Made by a program: the position numbers and the translations under genes | Assembly (NCBI RefSeq): GCF_022414575.1 | Contig: NZ_JADWYQ010000004.1 | Span: 186,001-250,000 of the forward strand | DNA length: 64,000 nt | DNA from: Streptomyces sp. MUM 178J | GTDB taxonomy: Bacteria > Actinomycetota > Actinomycetes > Streptomycetales > Streptomycetaceae | Reading direction: 5' to 3' | Shown here: positions 8,170 through 15,193 of the stretch, in pieces | Position numbering within the stretch: position 1 is the stretch's first letter | Layout of the letters: the number at the start of each line of letters is the position of its first letter | Notes under the pieces: model-generated | Told to the model about the DNA's origin: nothing | Database searches by the model: none | What the model saw: only the letters and a program-made list of their open reading frames with translations

Positions 8170-9659
8170 CCACCCTGCCCACCGTGCCCGGACCCGCCCT
8201 GGCGGAACTGCGCCGGTACGCGACTCTCCACGCCCGTGCCCAGGAGATCCCCGAAGAGCGGTGCCGGGCGCTGCTGGAGCGCATGACCGCCGCGCACGGC
8301 GACGGGCCGGGCTCCTGGGCCGCCGTGTGGAGCGGTGCAGGCGATGTGCTTGCGGACCGGGGCCGCCCCCTGGAGGCGAGCCGCTGCTACGGGCTGGCCC
8401 GCTTCCCGTACGTCTCCGACGGCGACATGCTGCGACGGCGCGCCGCACGCCGCTGCGTGGAGGCCTTCGACGACTGGCGTCGCGCCCGCCCCGGACTCGG
8501 CGTCGAACGCCTCGACATCGCCCTGCCCGAGGGCCGGTTCGCCTGCTGGACCGCCGGACTCGCCACCCACGCCCGGCCGGCGCGCCGCCCCCTGGTCGTG
8601 GTCATGGGCGGCATCGTAAGCGTCAAGGAACAGTGGGCCCCCGTCCTGGCCCGCGCCAAGGCGCTCGGTGTGGCCATCGCCGTTACCGAGATGCCCGGAG
8701 TCGGCGAGAACACCCTGCCCTACCGCGCGGACGGCTGCCGGATGCTCGGCGCGCTCCTCGACCGGCTGGACTCCCGCGCCGACGTCACCCGCACCGGGGT
8801 GATCGCGCTCAGCTTCGGCGGGCACCTCGCGCTGCGCGCAGCCCTCGACGACCCCCGCATCCGGGGCGTGGCCACGGTCGGAGCGCCGCTGCACCGATTC
8901 TTCCGCGACCGCGACTGGCAGCGACGGGTGCCGGACACCACGGTCCGCACCCTCGCCCACCTCATCGGCTGCCGACCGGACCGGGTGTTCGACACGATGC
9001 GGGGATGGGCCCTGACCGGCCATGAGCTCCAGCGGCTGACCATCCCCGTGACCTATGCCGCGGCCCTGCGGGACGACATCGTTCCCCCCGACGAGCCGGA
9101 CGCCCTGCTGCGCGCACCCCGGGCGCCACGGGAGATCCTCCGCCTCGACGACGAACACGGCGCGCCGTCCGAACTCCCCCGCCTGCGCCTCACCCTGCTG
9201 CGCGCGGCCCTGCGCGCTGCCGCAGCCCCTCCGGCGCGCCGCGCGGCCCTCACCGCGGCGCTCGCCGCCCGCCGGCGCGACGCCGCCTGGACGTACCGCG
9301 CCCCCCTCGGCCGCGCCGTGAGCGGACTCATCGGCGCGACGGCCCTGGCGGCCGGCGTCCACGTCGCCGGCGCCCGCAGCCGTACGCTGTGGACCTGCGC
9401 AGTGCTCCCCGACGTCGCCCTGCTGTACGGCATCGCCGCCGCCCCGACCTTCGAACGCCTCCCGCGCTACGCGGTGCGCCCCTACAACGCCCTCCACTCA
9501 CCCGCCGTCCCCGCGGCCCTCTTCACCGCGGCCGCCGTCACCCGCAGCCGCGCCACGGCGACCGCCGCCCTCGGCTGGCTCGCCCACATCGCCGTCGACC
9601 GCGCCTTCGGCTACGGCCCCCGCCGCCCGGACGGCCTGCGTCGTGGCGTCGACGCCTGA
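8166..9659 (+). CDS. Alpha/beta hydrolase fused to a C-terminal DUF4260 domain
   Basis: A 497-residue fusion. The first ~390 residues are an FrsA/Agg5-type alpha/beta hydrolase with nucleophile Ser in ALSFGGH (about residue 216), a likely acid in the DDIVPPDEPD region and a His in DDEHGAP. The last ~110 residues contain an LPDVALLYG...YNALHS...WLAHIAVDRAFGYG pattern of the DUF4260 membrane-protein family. Agg5-type hydrolases eliminate acetate from an acetylated tetronate to form the exocyclic methylene, and the E2-like partner lies three genes upstream. The fusion to a membrane domain is unusual and could place the enzyme at the membrane. Start overlaps the previous stop (ATGA). Confidence 0.8.
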   Translation: MTTLPTVPGPALAELRRYATLHARAQEIPEERCRALLERMTAAHGDGPGSWAAVWSGAGDVLADRGRPLEASRCYGLARFPYVSDGDMLRRRAARRCVEAFDDWRRARPGLGVERLDIALPEGRFACWTAGLATHARPARRPLVVVMGGIVSVKEQWAPVLARAKALGVAIAVTEMPGVGENTLPYRADGCRMLGALLDRLDSRADVTRTGVIALSFGGHLALRAALDDPRIRGVATVGAPLHRFFRDRDWQRRVPDTTVRTLAHLIGCRPDRVFDTMRGWALTGHELQRLTIPVTYAAALRDDIVPPDEPDALLRAPRAPREILRLDDEHGAPSELPRLRLTLLRAALRAAAAPPARRAALTAALAARRRDAAWTYRAPLGRAVSGLIGATALAAGVHVAGARSRTLWTCAVLPDVALLYGIAAAPTFERLPRYAVRPYNALHSPAVPAALFTAAAVTRSRATATAALGWLAHIAVDRAFGYGPRRPDGLRRGVDA

Positions 9660-9692
9660 ACACCCGTCCGGCGGCGGCTGGCTGCGGGGATG

Positions 9693-10901
9693 TCAGAGGA
9701 GGCCGGGGTCGGCGAGAGCCCGGGCGGCGACGTCGGGGACGTAGGCGGCCAGCGCGGCGACGAGGGCTCGGATGTCGTGGCGGGCTTCGAGTGTGAGTGA
9801 AGAGGTGCGGGCGACGTCGAGCTCATTGGCGATGGTGAGGACGGCGAAGTCGGCGAGGTCGGCGCCGGACAGGGGGGCGACCTCGCCGGTGAAGCGGTCG
9901 GTGAGCGGGAGCGGGGTTGCGCCGAGGCGGGGATAGGTCCTGCTTCGGTCGCAGGCGCCGTAGAGGCGGACGAGGGCCTCGGCCTCGTCGCCGATCGCCG
10001 CCTGCAGGCGGGCTCGCCGGTCGAGCGGCAGCAGCGCGTGCGGGAAGCCGTCGGTGCCGTAGGCGGCGTGGCAGAGCGCGGCGAGGCGTACGCGTCGGCT
10101 CCCGCCCCAGCTCACCACCAGCTCGTGCACTCTTCGGACGTGGTCGAGGAGGTTCCCGCCGGGGTGGCCGACCTGCCCCGCGCCGAGATCGCGCAGAAGT
10201 GCCAGCGCCGGCCACTCGGCGGTGCGGGCGGCGATGGTCTCGGCCAACATCACCGGTTGATCCCGCGCGACCAGGTGTCCCGCGCCGTTGACGCGGGTCA
10301 CCGTGGCGTGGGGAGCCAGGCGCAGCAACCGGTCGACGTCGTCGCCGGTGATGGGCGATCCGCTGCCGCCGCGGACGAGCAGGACGGGCAGGTCGAGCTC
10401 CGCGGTGATCTGCCGCAGCCGTGGAACCCGGGCGAGGATGTCGTCGACGATCTCGGTGTGGGCGTCGAGCAGGCCGCCGGAGGCGAGGAAGTGGCGGACC
10501 CGCCGGGGCTCGAGATGGGGTACGACGTCCACCAGTACGAGGCCCGCCGCCTTCGTCCGCACCGCCGGGTCACCGAGCGCGGCGATGGCGGCGAGCCCGC
10601 CCAGCGAGGCGCCGACGACCACACATCCCGGTGGCTCGGCGCGGAGCATGGCGGCGACGTCGTCCGCGCAGGGTGCGAGCGCCTGGGGAGAGCCGCCGCT
10701 CTCACCGTGGCCGCGCTGATCGAAGGCCACGCAGCGGAACCCGGCATCGACGAGGACGTCGATGACCGGAGTCCACACCCGGCGACGCTCGCCACCGGCG
10801 TGGAGCAGGAGGACGGTCGGTCCGGCGCCGGCCTCCTCCCCTCGCAGGACCGCGTCAGGGCGGGCGATGCGCCGCCCCCGGGGGACGGTGGGGTCGGGCA
10901 T
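9693..10901 (-). CDS. Alpha/beta hydrolase with C-terminal DUF6817-like domain
   Basis: A 402-residue protein. The N-terminal half is a classical alpha/beta hydrolase: LLLHAGGE oxyanion region, GASLGG nucleophile elbow, NGAGH with catalytic His. The C-terminal ~170 residues hold LLDHVRRVHEL, LAALCHAAYGTDGF and RLYGACDRSRTYP, which match the DUF6817 family, with His/Asp spacing that suggests metal binding. Its promoter (TTGACA, 17-bp spacer, TATCGT on the minus strand) carries two TetR-type operators and is shared with the divergent regulator. It converges on the tetronate operon but does not obviously belong to it. The substrate is unknown; a detoxifying ester or lactone hydrolase is possible. 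Confidence 0.8.
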   Translation of the reverse strand: MPDPTVPRGRRIARPDAVLRGEEAGAGPTVLLLHAGGERRRVWTPVIDVLVDAGFRCVAFDQRGHGESGGSPQALAPCADDVAAMLRAEPPGCVVVGASLGGLAAIAALGDPAVRTKAAGLVLVDVVPHLEPRRVRHFLASGGLLDAHTEIVDDILARVPRLRQITAELDLPVLLVRGGSGSPITGDDVDRLLRLAPHATVTRVNGAGHLVARDQPVMLAETIAARTAEWPALALLRDLGAGQVGHPGGNLLDHVRRVHELVVSWGGSRRVRLAALCHAAYGTDGFPHALLPLDRRARLQAAIGDEAEALVRLYGACDRSRTYPRLGATPLPLTDRFTGEVAPLSGADLADFAVLTIANELDVARTSSLTLEARHDIRALVAALAAYVPDVAARALADPGLL

Positions 10902-10983
10902 TGCGCGACGCCTCCTCTGCCTTGCGTTGTCAAGGTAGGACGATAGGAACCCTGCCTTGGCATGTCAAGGTAGGGTGTCCGGC
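10902..10983. promoter_or_regulatory. Divergent promoter with two near-identical TetR-type operators
   Basis: Two imperfect palindromes of 20 bp, TGCCTTGCGTTGTCAAGGTA (10918-10937) and TGCCTTGGCATGTCAAGGTA (10953-10972), share the half-site CCTTG/CAAGG and have the same 6-bp centre length, 35 bp apart. On the minus strand TTGACA (10963-10968) and TATCGT (10940-10945) are 17 bp apart. One operator therefore covers the -35 box and the other lies at the likely transcription start of the hydrolase gene. Autoregulated TetR repression is the simplest reading. Confidence 0.75.
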
Positions 10984-11583
10984 GTGACACGACAGCGTGT
11001 GCGCCGTCCTCCCGACGAGGCGCGGCGCCTGATTCTGGATGCTGCCGAGAGGCTTCTGGCCGAGGGCGGTGTGGCCGCCGTCCAGGTGCGGGCGATCGCC
11101 GCCCGCGTCGGCACGACCGATGCGGGGGTCAGCCACCACTTCGGCTCCCGTGACCGCCTCCTGGAAGCTCTGCTGCGTCACGGCGGCAAGAAGATCCGGG
11201 CCGGAGCGGAGGAGGTGCTGGGTTCCTGGCTGGACCGCGGCGCCGACATCGGAGAGCTGGTCGACGCCTTGGCGGACTTCTACCGCCGGGGCTACGGCGA
11301 GCTGGCCGTGGCACTCCACGCCGCCGGGTGGCGGGACGAGGGATCGGGAATGCTCGATCCGGTCGTCGACGCGCTCCACGCTCTGCGGCCCGACGCCGCC
11401 GACACCCCGGTCGAGGACACCCGGCTCGCCGTGGCCGCTCTCCACCAGGCCCTCGCCACCGAGCCCCTGTACGGCCCGGAGTTCCGCCGCAGCGCAGGCC
11501 TCACCGGCCAGGCGGCCACTGCTGCCGCCCCCCAACTCCGATGGTGGACCACCCATCTCACCCGCTCCCTCGGCCTCCGGTAG
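10984..11583 (+). CDS. TetR-family transcriptional regulator
   Basis: A 199-residue repressor. The N-terminal helix-turn-helix covers residues ~10-55 (RRLILDAAERLLAEGG, then VRAIAARVGTTDAGVSHHFG). The C-terminal ligand domain is not assignable. The GTG at 10984 gives a normal-length TetR N-terminus; the frame reaches upstream to 10957, but that would run into the operator. It is divergent from the hydrolase-DUF6817 gene, with two matching palindromes between them, so it probably represses that gene and itself in response to a small molecule, perhaps a cluster product. Confidence 0.9.
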   Translation: MTRQRVRRPPDEARRLILDAAERLLAEGGVAAVQVRAIAARVGTTDAGVSHHFGSRDRLLEALLRHGGKKIRAGAEEVLGSWLDRGADIGELVDALADFYRRGYGELAVALHAAGWRDEGSGMLDPVVDALHALRPDAADTPVEDTRLAVAALHQALATEPLYGPEFRRSAGLTGQAATAAAPQLRWWTTHLTRSLGLR

Positions 11584-11633
11584 GGGCTGCCGCACCCTCG
11601 GACAGAGCCCGTCGGGCGACACCGGCGTCCGGC

Positions 11634-11672
11634 GGGTCCGCGCTTCCCGGGTCCGCGCTTCCGGGGTCCGCG
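11634..11672. repeat. Short 15-bp tandem repeat
   Basis: About 2.6 copies of a 15-bp unit beginning GGGTCCGCGCTTCC lie in the 230-bp gap between the TetR gene and the P450 gene, both of which end here. No gene or clear hairpin was seen in the rest of the gap. Confidence 0.7.
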
Positions 11673-11813
11673 ACGCGCCTCGGTGTGGCGGCACTCCTCC
11701 GCGGCGGGCACTGCTCCGGCGGGCGCCGCGATCACCTCCGGACCCCAGGCCGGCGCGGTGGAGCCGGAACGCGCGCCGGCAGACAGCGCGGCCCGCGGCG
11801 GTGCTGCCCGGGC

Positions 11814-13013
11814 TCAGTCCCACTCCACCGGCAGCGCCTCCAGCCGGTTCACCAGCAGACCCGTCCGCATGCGTATCTCCTCCGCGGGGACCGCAAGGCG
11901 CAGCCCGGGAAAGCGGCGGACCAGGGCTGAGAGCGCGATCTGGAGTTCGGCTCGGGCCAGCGGCGCCCCCAGGCAGTAGTGCGGGCCGTGGCCGAACGCC
12001 AGGTGCGCTCCGTCGCGGCGGGCCGGGTCGAAGCAGTCGGGGTCGTCGAAGCGGCGGCCGTCGCGGTTGGCCGAGCAGATCGCGCCGATCACCGCGCTGC
12101 CCGCCGGCACCGTCACCCCCGCCACCTCGATCTCCTCCGTGGTCACCCGCAACGGCCCGCCGTCGCCGATCGGGTTGATCCGCAGCAGCTCCTCCACCAG
12201 CGCGGCCAGCGGCTCCGGCTCCTCGGGCACCAGCTTGACGCCGCCGTCGTGGCGCAGCAGCGTGAACACGGACGCGCCGAGCACCCCGACCGTCGTCTCA
12301 TGCCCGGCCACCAGCAGCGTCATGGCCATGATGATCAACTCATGCTCGGTCAGCGGGCCGTCCTCGTCCCGGACCTGGACCAGCGCGCTGAGCAGATCGT
12401 CCGCCGGCCTGCGCCGCTTCTCCCGGGCCAGGTCCTGGAGGTAGCCCGCCAGCGCCAGCTTGCGTTCCAGCATCTCCTCCGGGGTGTGCGCAGTCAGCGA
12501 GACGATCCCCTCCGACCAGGTGCGGAACCGTTCCCGGTCGGCGAAGGGCACGCCCAGCAGCTCGCAGATCACCGCCACCGGATACGGAAACGCGAAGGCG
12601 TCGTTGAAGTCGACCGGACCCCCCTGCTCCGCCATCCGGGCCAGCAGCCCGTCGGCCAGCTCGGCGATGCGCGGCCGCAGCAGCTCCACCCGTCGCGCCG
12701 TGAACGCCCCGGACACCAGCGACCGCAGCCGGGTGTGCTCCGGCGGGTCCATGGTGAACAGGCCGCCCCCGTCGAACGGCACCGCCGTCAGCTTCGGCGA
12801 CTCGGGGAGCACCGTCGCCGCACGGCTGCAGCGGGAGTCGGAGAGCACGGTGCGCACATCGTCGTACCGGCTGAACAGAAACGCCGGGTCGCCGCTCGGC
12901 ATCACGACCTCTGCCGCGGGGTTCGCTTCGCGCAGCCGCACATACTCCCCGGGGATGTCGGTCGCCGAGCGCCGCGGGGGCGGGTAGCTGCGCACAGTGG
13001 TGTTCTGAGGCAT
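11814..13013 (-). CDS. Cytochrome P450
   Basis: A 399-residue soluble bacterial P450. Motifs in order are the I-helix AGHETT (about residue 245), the K-helix EELLR, and the heme-binding FGHGPHYCLG with the Cys ligand. Full length for the CYP105/107-like actinobacterial class. No ferredoxin gene is adjacent, so redox partners must come from elsewhere. It starts about 100 bp from the divergent response-regulator gene. It could tailor either flanking product; the tetronate cluster is closest, but assignment is uncertain. Confidence 0.93.
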   Translation of the reverse strand: MPQNTTVRSYPPPRRSATDIPGEYVRLREANPAAEVVMPSGDPAFLFSRYDDVRTVLSDSRCSRAATVLPESPKLTAVPFDGGGLFTMDPPEHTRLRSLVSGAFTARRVELLRPRIAELADGLLARMAEQGGPVDFNDAFAFPYPVAVICELLGVPFADRERFRTWSEGIVSLTAHTPEEMLERKLALAGYLQDLAREKRRRPADDLLSALVQVRDEDGPLTEHELIIMAMTLLVAGHETTVGVLGASVFTLLRHDGGVKLVPEEPEPLAALVEELLRINPIGDGGPLRVTTEEIEVAGVTVPAGSAVIGAICSANRDGRRFDDPDCFDPARRDGAHLAFGHGPHYCLGAPLARAELQIALSALVRRFPGLRLAVPAEEIRMRTGLLVNRLEALPVEWD

Positions 13014-13117
13014 ATCCGAACAGTCGCTCCGCGGACTCGCGTTCTGATGGAGCTGGTGTTCAGAACGGGTCGGGCAGGTATCCTCGGCCTTCGCTGGGGC
13101 AGGCAGGGGGAGGCTGA
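13014..13117. promoter_or_regulatory. Divergent P450/response-regulator intergenic region with GTTCTGA sites
   Basis: A 7-bp inverted pair GTTCTGA (13041-13047) and TCAGAAC (13060-13066) lies between the divergent genes. A third GTTCTGA occurs at 13002-13008, at the start of the P450 gene. This could be a binding site for the response regulator encoded alongside. GGGGAGG ahead of the GTG at 13118 fixes the regulator start. Confidence 0.4.
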
Positions 13118-13744
13118 GTGCTGGGCGAGCCGTCGCACATGATCAGAGTGATTCTGGCCGAGGACATGCATATGGTCCGCGGGGCGCTGGTGGCATTGCT
13201 CAACCTCGAACCGGACATCCAGATCGTGGCCGAGGTCGGCGCCGGGCGGGACATCCTGCCGGCGGTGCTGCTCCATGAACCCCATGTCGCGGTGCTCGAC
13301 ATCGATCTGCCCGGCATGGACGGACTCGCCGCCGCGGCCGAGGTGCACGCCAAGCAGCCGGCCTGCCGCACCCTGATCCTCACGGGCCTCGGCCGCCCGG
13401 GCAATCTGCGCCGGGCGCTGGAGGCCCAGGTGTCCGGGTTCATCCTCAAGGACGCCCCGCCCAGCCAGCTCGCCGACGCGATACGGCGCGTGGCCTCGGG
13501 GGAGCGGGTGATCGACCCTCAGCTCGCCCTCGACGCCTGGGCGGCCCGGGACAACCCGCTCACGGCGCGGGAGACCGAAGTGCTGCGGATGGCCGCCGAC
13601 GGCGCCGAAGCACCGGACATCGCGGCCCGGCTGTATCTGACCGTCGGCACCGTGCGGAACTATCTGACCACGGTGGTCACCAAGCTCGGCGCACGCAACC
13701 GGGTGGACGCCATCCGCATAGCCCGCGAGCAGGGCTGGCTCTGA
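13118..13744 (+). CDS. NarL/LuxR-family response regulator (DesR-like)
   Basis: A 208-residue two-domain regulator: a receiver domain with an acidic pair (AED) and phospho-acceptor Asp in VLDIDLPG (about residue 61), then a LuxR-type helix-turn-helix (LTARETEVLRMAADG, residues ~148-205). The GTG at 13118 has GGGGAGG six bases upstream. An ATG at 13139 would be a shorter alternative. The probable partner kinase is the convergent next gene. Target genes are unknown; the divergent P450 promoter is a candidate. Confidence 0.9.
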   Translation: MLGEPSHMIRVILAEDMHMVRGALVALLNLEPDIQIVAEVGAGRDILPAVLLHEPHVAVLDIDLPGMDGLAAAAEVHAKQPACRTLILTGLGRPGNLRRALEAQVSGFILKDAPPSQLADAIRRVASGERVIDPQLALDAWAARDNPLTARETEVLRMAADGAEAPDIAARLYLTVGTVRNYLTTVVTKLGARNRVDAIRIAREQGWL

Positions 13745-13816
13745 AGCCGTTCCGCGCATCGGTCTGCCCGTGCTGGAAGCGCTCCCACAGGACTTGCCCG
13801 CGTCCGCTCGCGACCG

Positions 13817-15124
13817 TCAGACCGCGCTGCGCTTCCCTTCGCCGGCCTGACCGCCCGGCGCCTCCCCGGCGGCCTCCGCGGGCAGCGGCTCCACCAGGCG
13901 CGGCCGCCGCCCCCGCAGGGCCTCGCCGACGTCCAGCGGGACCCTCGCCACCAGATGGAAGCAGCCGTCCTCCCGCACCTCCGCGGTCAGCGCGCCCCCG
14001 ATCGTCGCCACCCGGGCGCTGAGGTTCCCGATGCCGCTTCCCCCGTACGCCGTCGGCCTGTCCGCCGACTTCGCCACACCGTCGTTGCGCACATGCAGCA
14101 CCGCCTGCCCGTCGCCGGCGTTCCGCACCGAGATGCGGCAGTGCCGCACCGCACTGTGACGCAGGATGTTGGTGACGCCCTCGCGCAGCACCGTGGCCAG
14201 CACGGTGCCGATCTGGTCGGGTACGGCCCCCAGCGTGCAGTCGACCTCGACGGCGATGCCCGCCGCGCCGAACACCGAGCGGGCGGAGGCCAGCTCGTCC
14301 GCGAAGGACATGTCGCGGTAGCTGCGCGCCACCTGCCGGGTGTCGGCGAGCGCCTGGCGGGATATCTCCAGGACCGTGGACAGCTCCTCCCGCGCCCGCG
14401 CCGGCTGCTGCTCCACCAGACGCAGCGTCAGCTCGCTGCGCAGTGTGATCGCGGAGAGGCTGTAGCCGAGCAGGTCGTGCAGATCGCGGGCGAACCGCAG
14501 CCGCTCCTGCTCCACGGCCAGCCGGGCGATCTCCTGCTGGGCGCTGCGCAGTTGCAGCACCATCTCGGAGAGCGCGGTCAGCCCGTAGACCAGGCTGGCC
14601 ACCATCACCGTGGAGACGCCGATATAGGCGACGTCCAGGACGGGCTTGCCCGACCAGGTGGTGGTCAGCGCCATCGTGCCGACCGTCGTCGCCCCGGCCG
14701 TCAGCCACGACCAGGGCGAACGCAGCGTCAGCAGCAGCGAGCCGGTGAGGAAGCCGATGAGCCCCACCCAGGCCGTGCCGAGCAGCAGCAGCGGCGGAAA
14801 GCTCAGCAGGACCTGCACACCGAGCAGCACGTACTGCTGTCTGCGGCTGAGCCGGACCCGCCGCGGCGCGGAGAGCGCGACCTGTGAGGCGAACATGCCG
14901 AGCAGCGCCGTCGCGCCGATGAGCAGTTGGACGGGATTCTGCTCGACCGTCAGCAGATGCAGGGTGGCAGCGGCCAGCACACTGCCGAGGGCCACCATCA
15001 GAATGCTCAGGGCGATCTTGGGCGCAAGGCCCGCGTCACCGCCGCCGCGGTAGGGCATGAAGGGCTCGCGGCGGTGTGCGCTGTGCACGTGCTGTCTCTC
15101 CTGGGTGCGATTCACGTCAGGCAT
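13817..15124 (-). CDS. Sensor histidine kinase (HisKA_3/DesK type)
   Basis: A 435-residue kinase. Residues ~30-185 form about five to six hydrophobic membrane segments with no large extracytoplasmic domain, so sensing may be intramembrane. The dimerisation/phospho-acceptor helix has RDLHDLLGYSL with the phosphorylated His. The ATP-binding domain shows LREGVTNILRHS (N box) and GGSGIGNL (G box). The tail is Pro/Gly-rich. It converges on its likely response regulator rather than sharing an operon with it, which is uncommon for this family. Confidence 0.88.
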   Translation of the reverse strand: MPDVNRTQERQHVHSAHRREPFMPYRGGGDAGLAPKIALSILMVALGSVLAAATLHLLTVEQNPVQLLIGATALLGMFASQVALSAPRRVRLSRRQQYVLLGVQVLLSFPPLLLLGTAWVGLIGFLTGSLLLTLRSPWSWLTAGATTVGTMALTTTWSGKPVLDVAYIGVSTVMVASLVYGLTALSEMVLQLRSAQQEIARLAVEQERLRFARDLHDLLGYSLSAITLRSELTLRLVEQQPARAREELSTVLEISRQALADTRQVARSYRDMSFADELASARSVFGAAGIAVEVDCTLGAVPDQIGTVLATVLREGVTNILRHSAVRHCRISVRNAGDGQAVLHVRNDGVAKSADRPTAYGGSGIGNLSARVATIGGALTAEVREDGCFHLVARVPLDVGEALRGRRPRLVEPLPAEAAGEAPGGQAGEGKRSAV

Positions 15125-15193
15125 ATGACCCCCGTCGCACGCTACGCGTGGCTCGATCCTATGCCAGGGCCGGGGGGCTATGACTGGCGTTTA

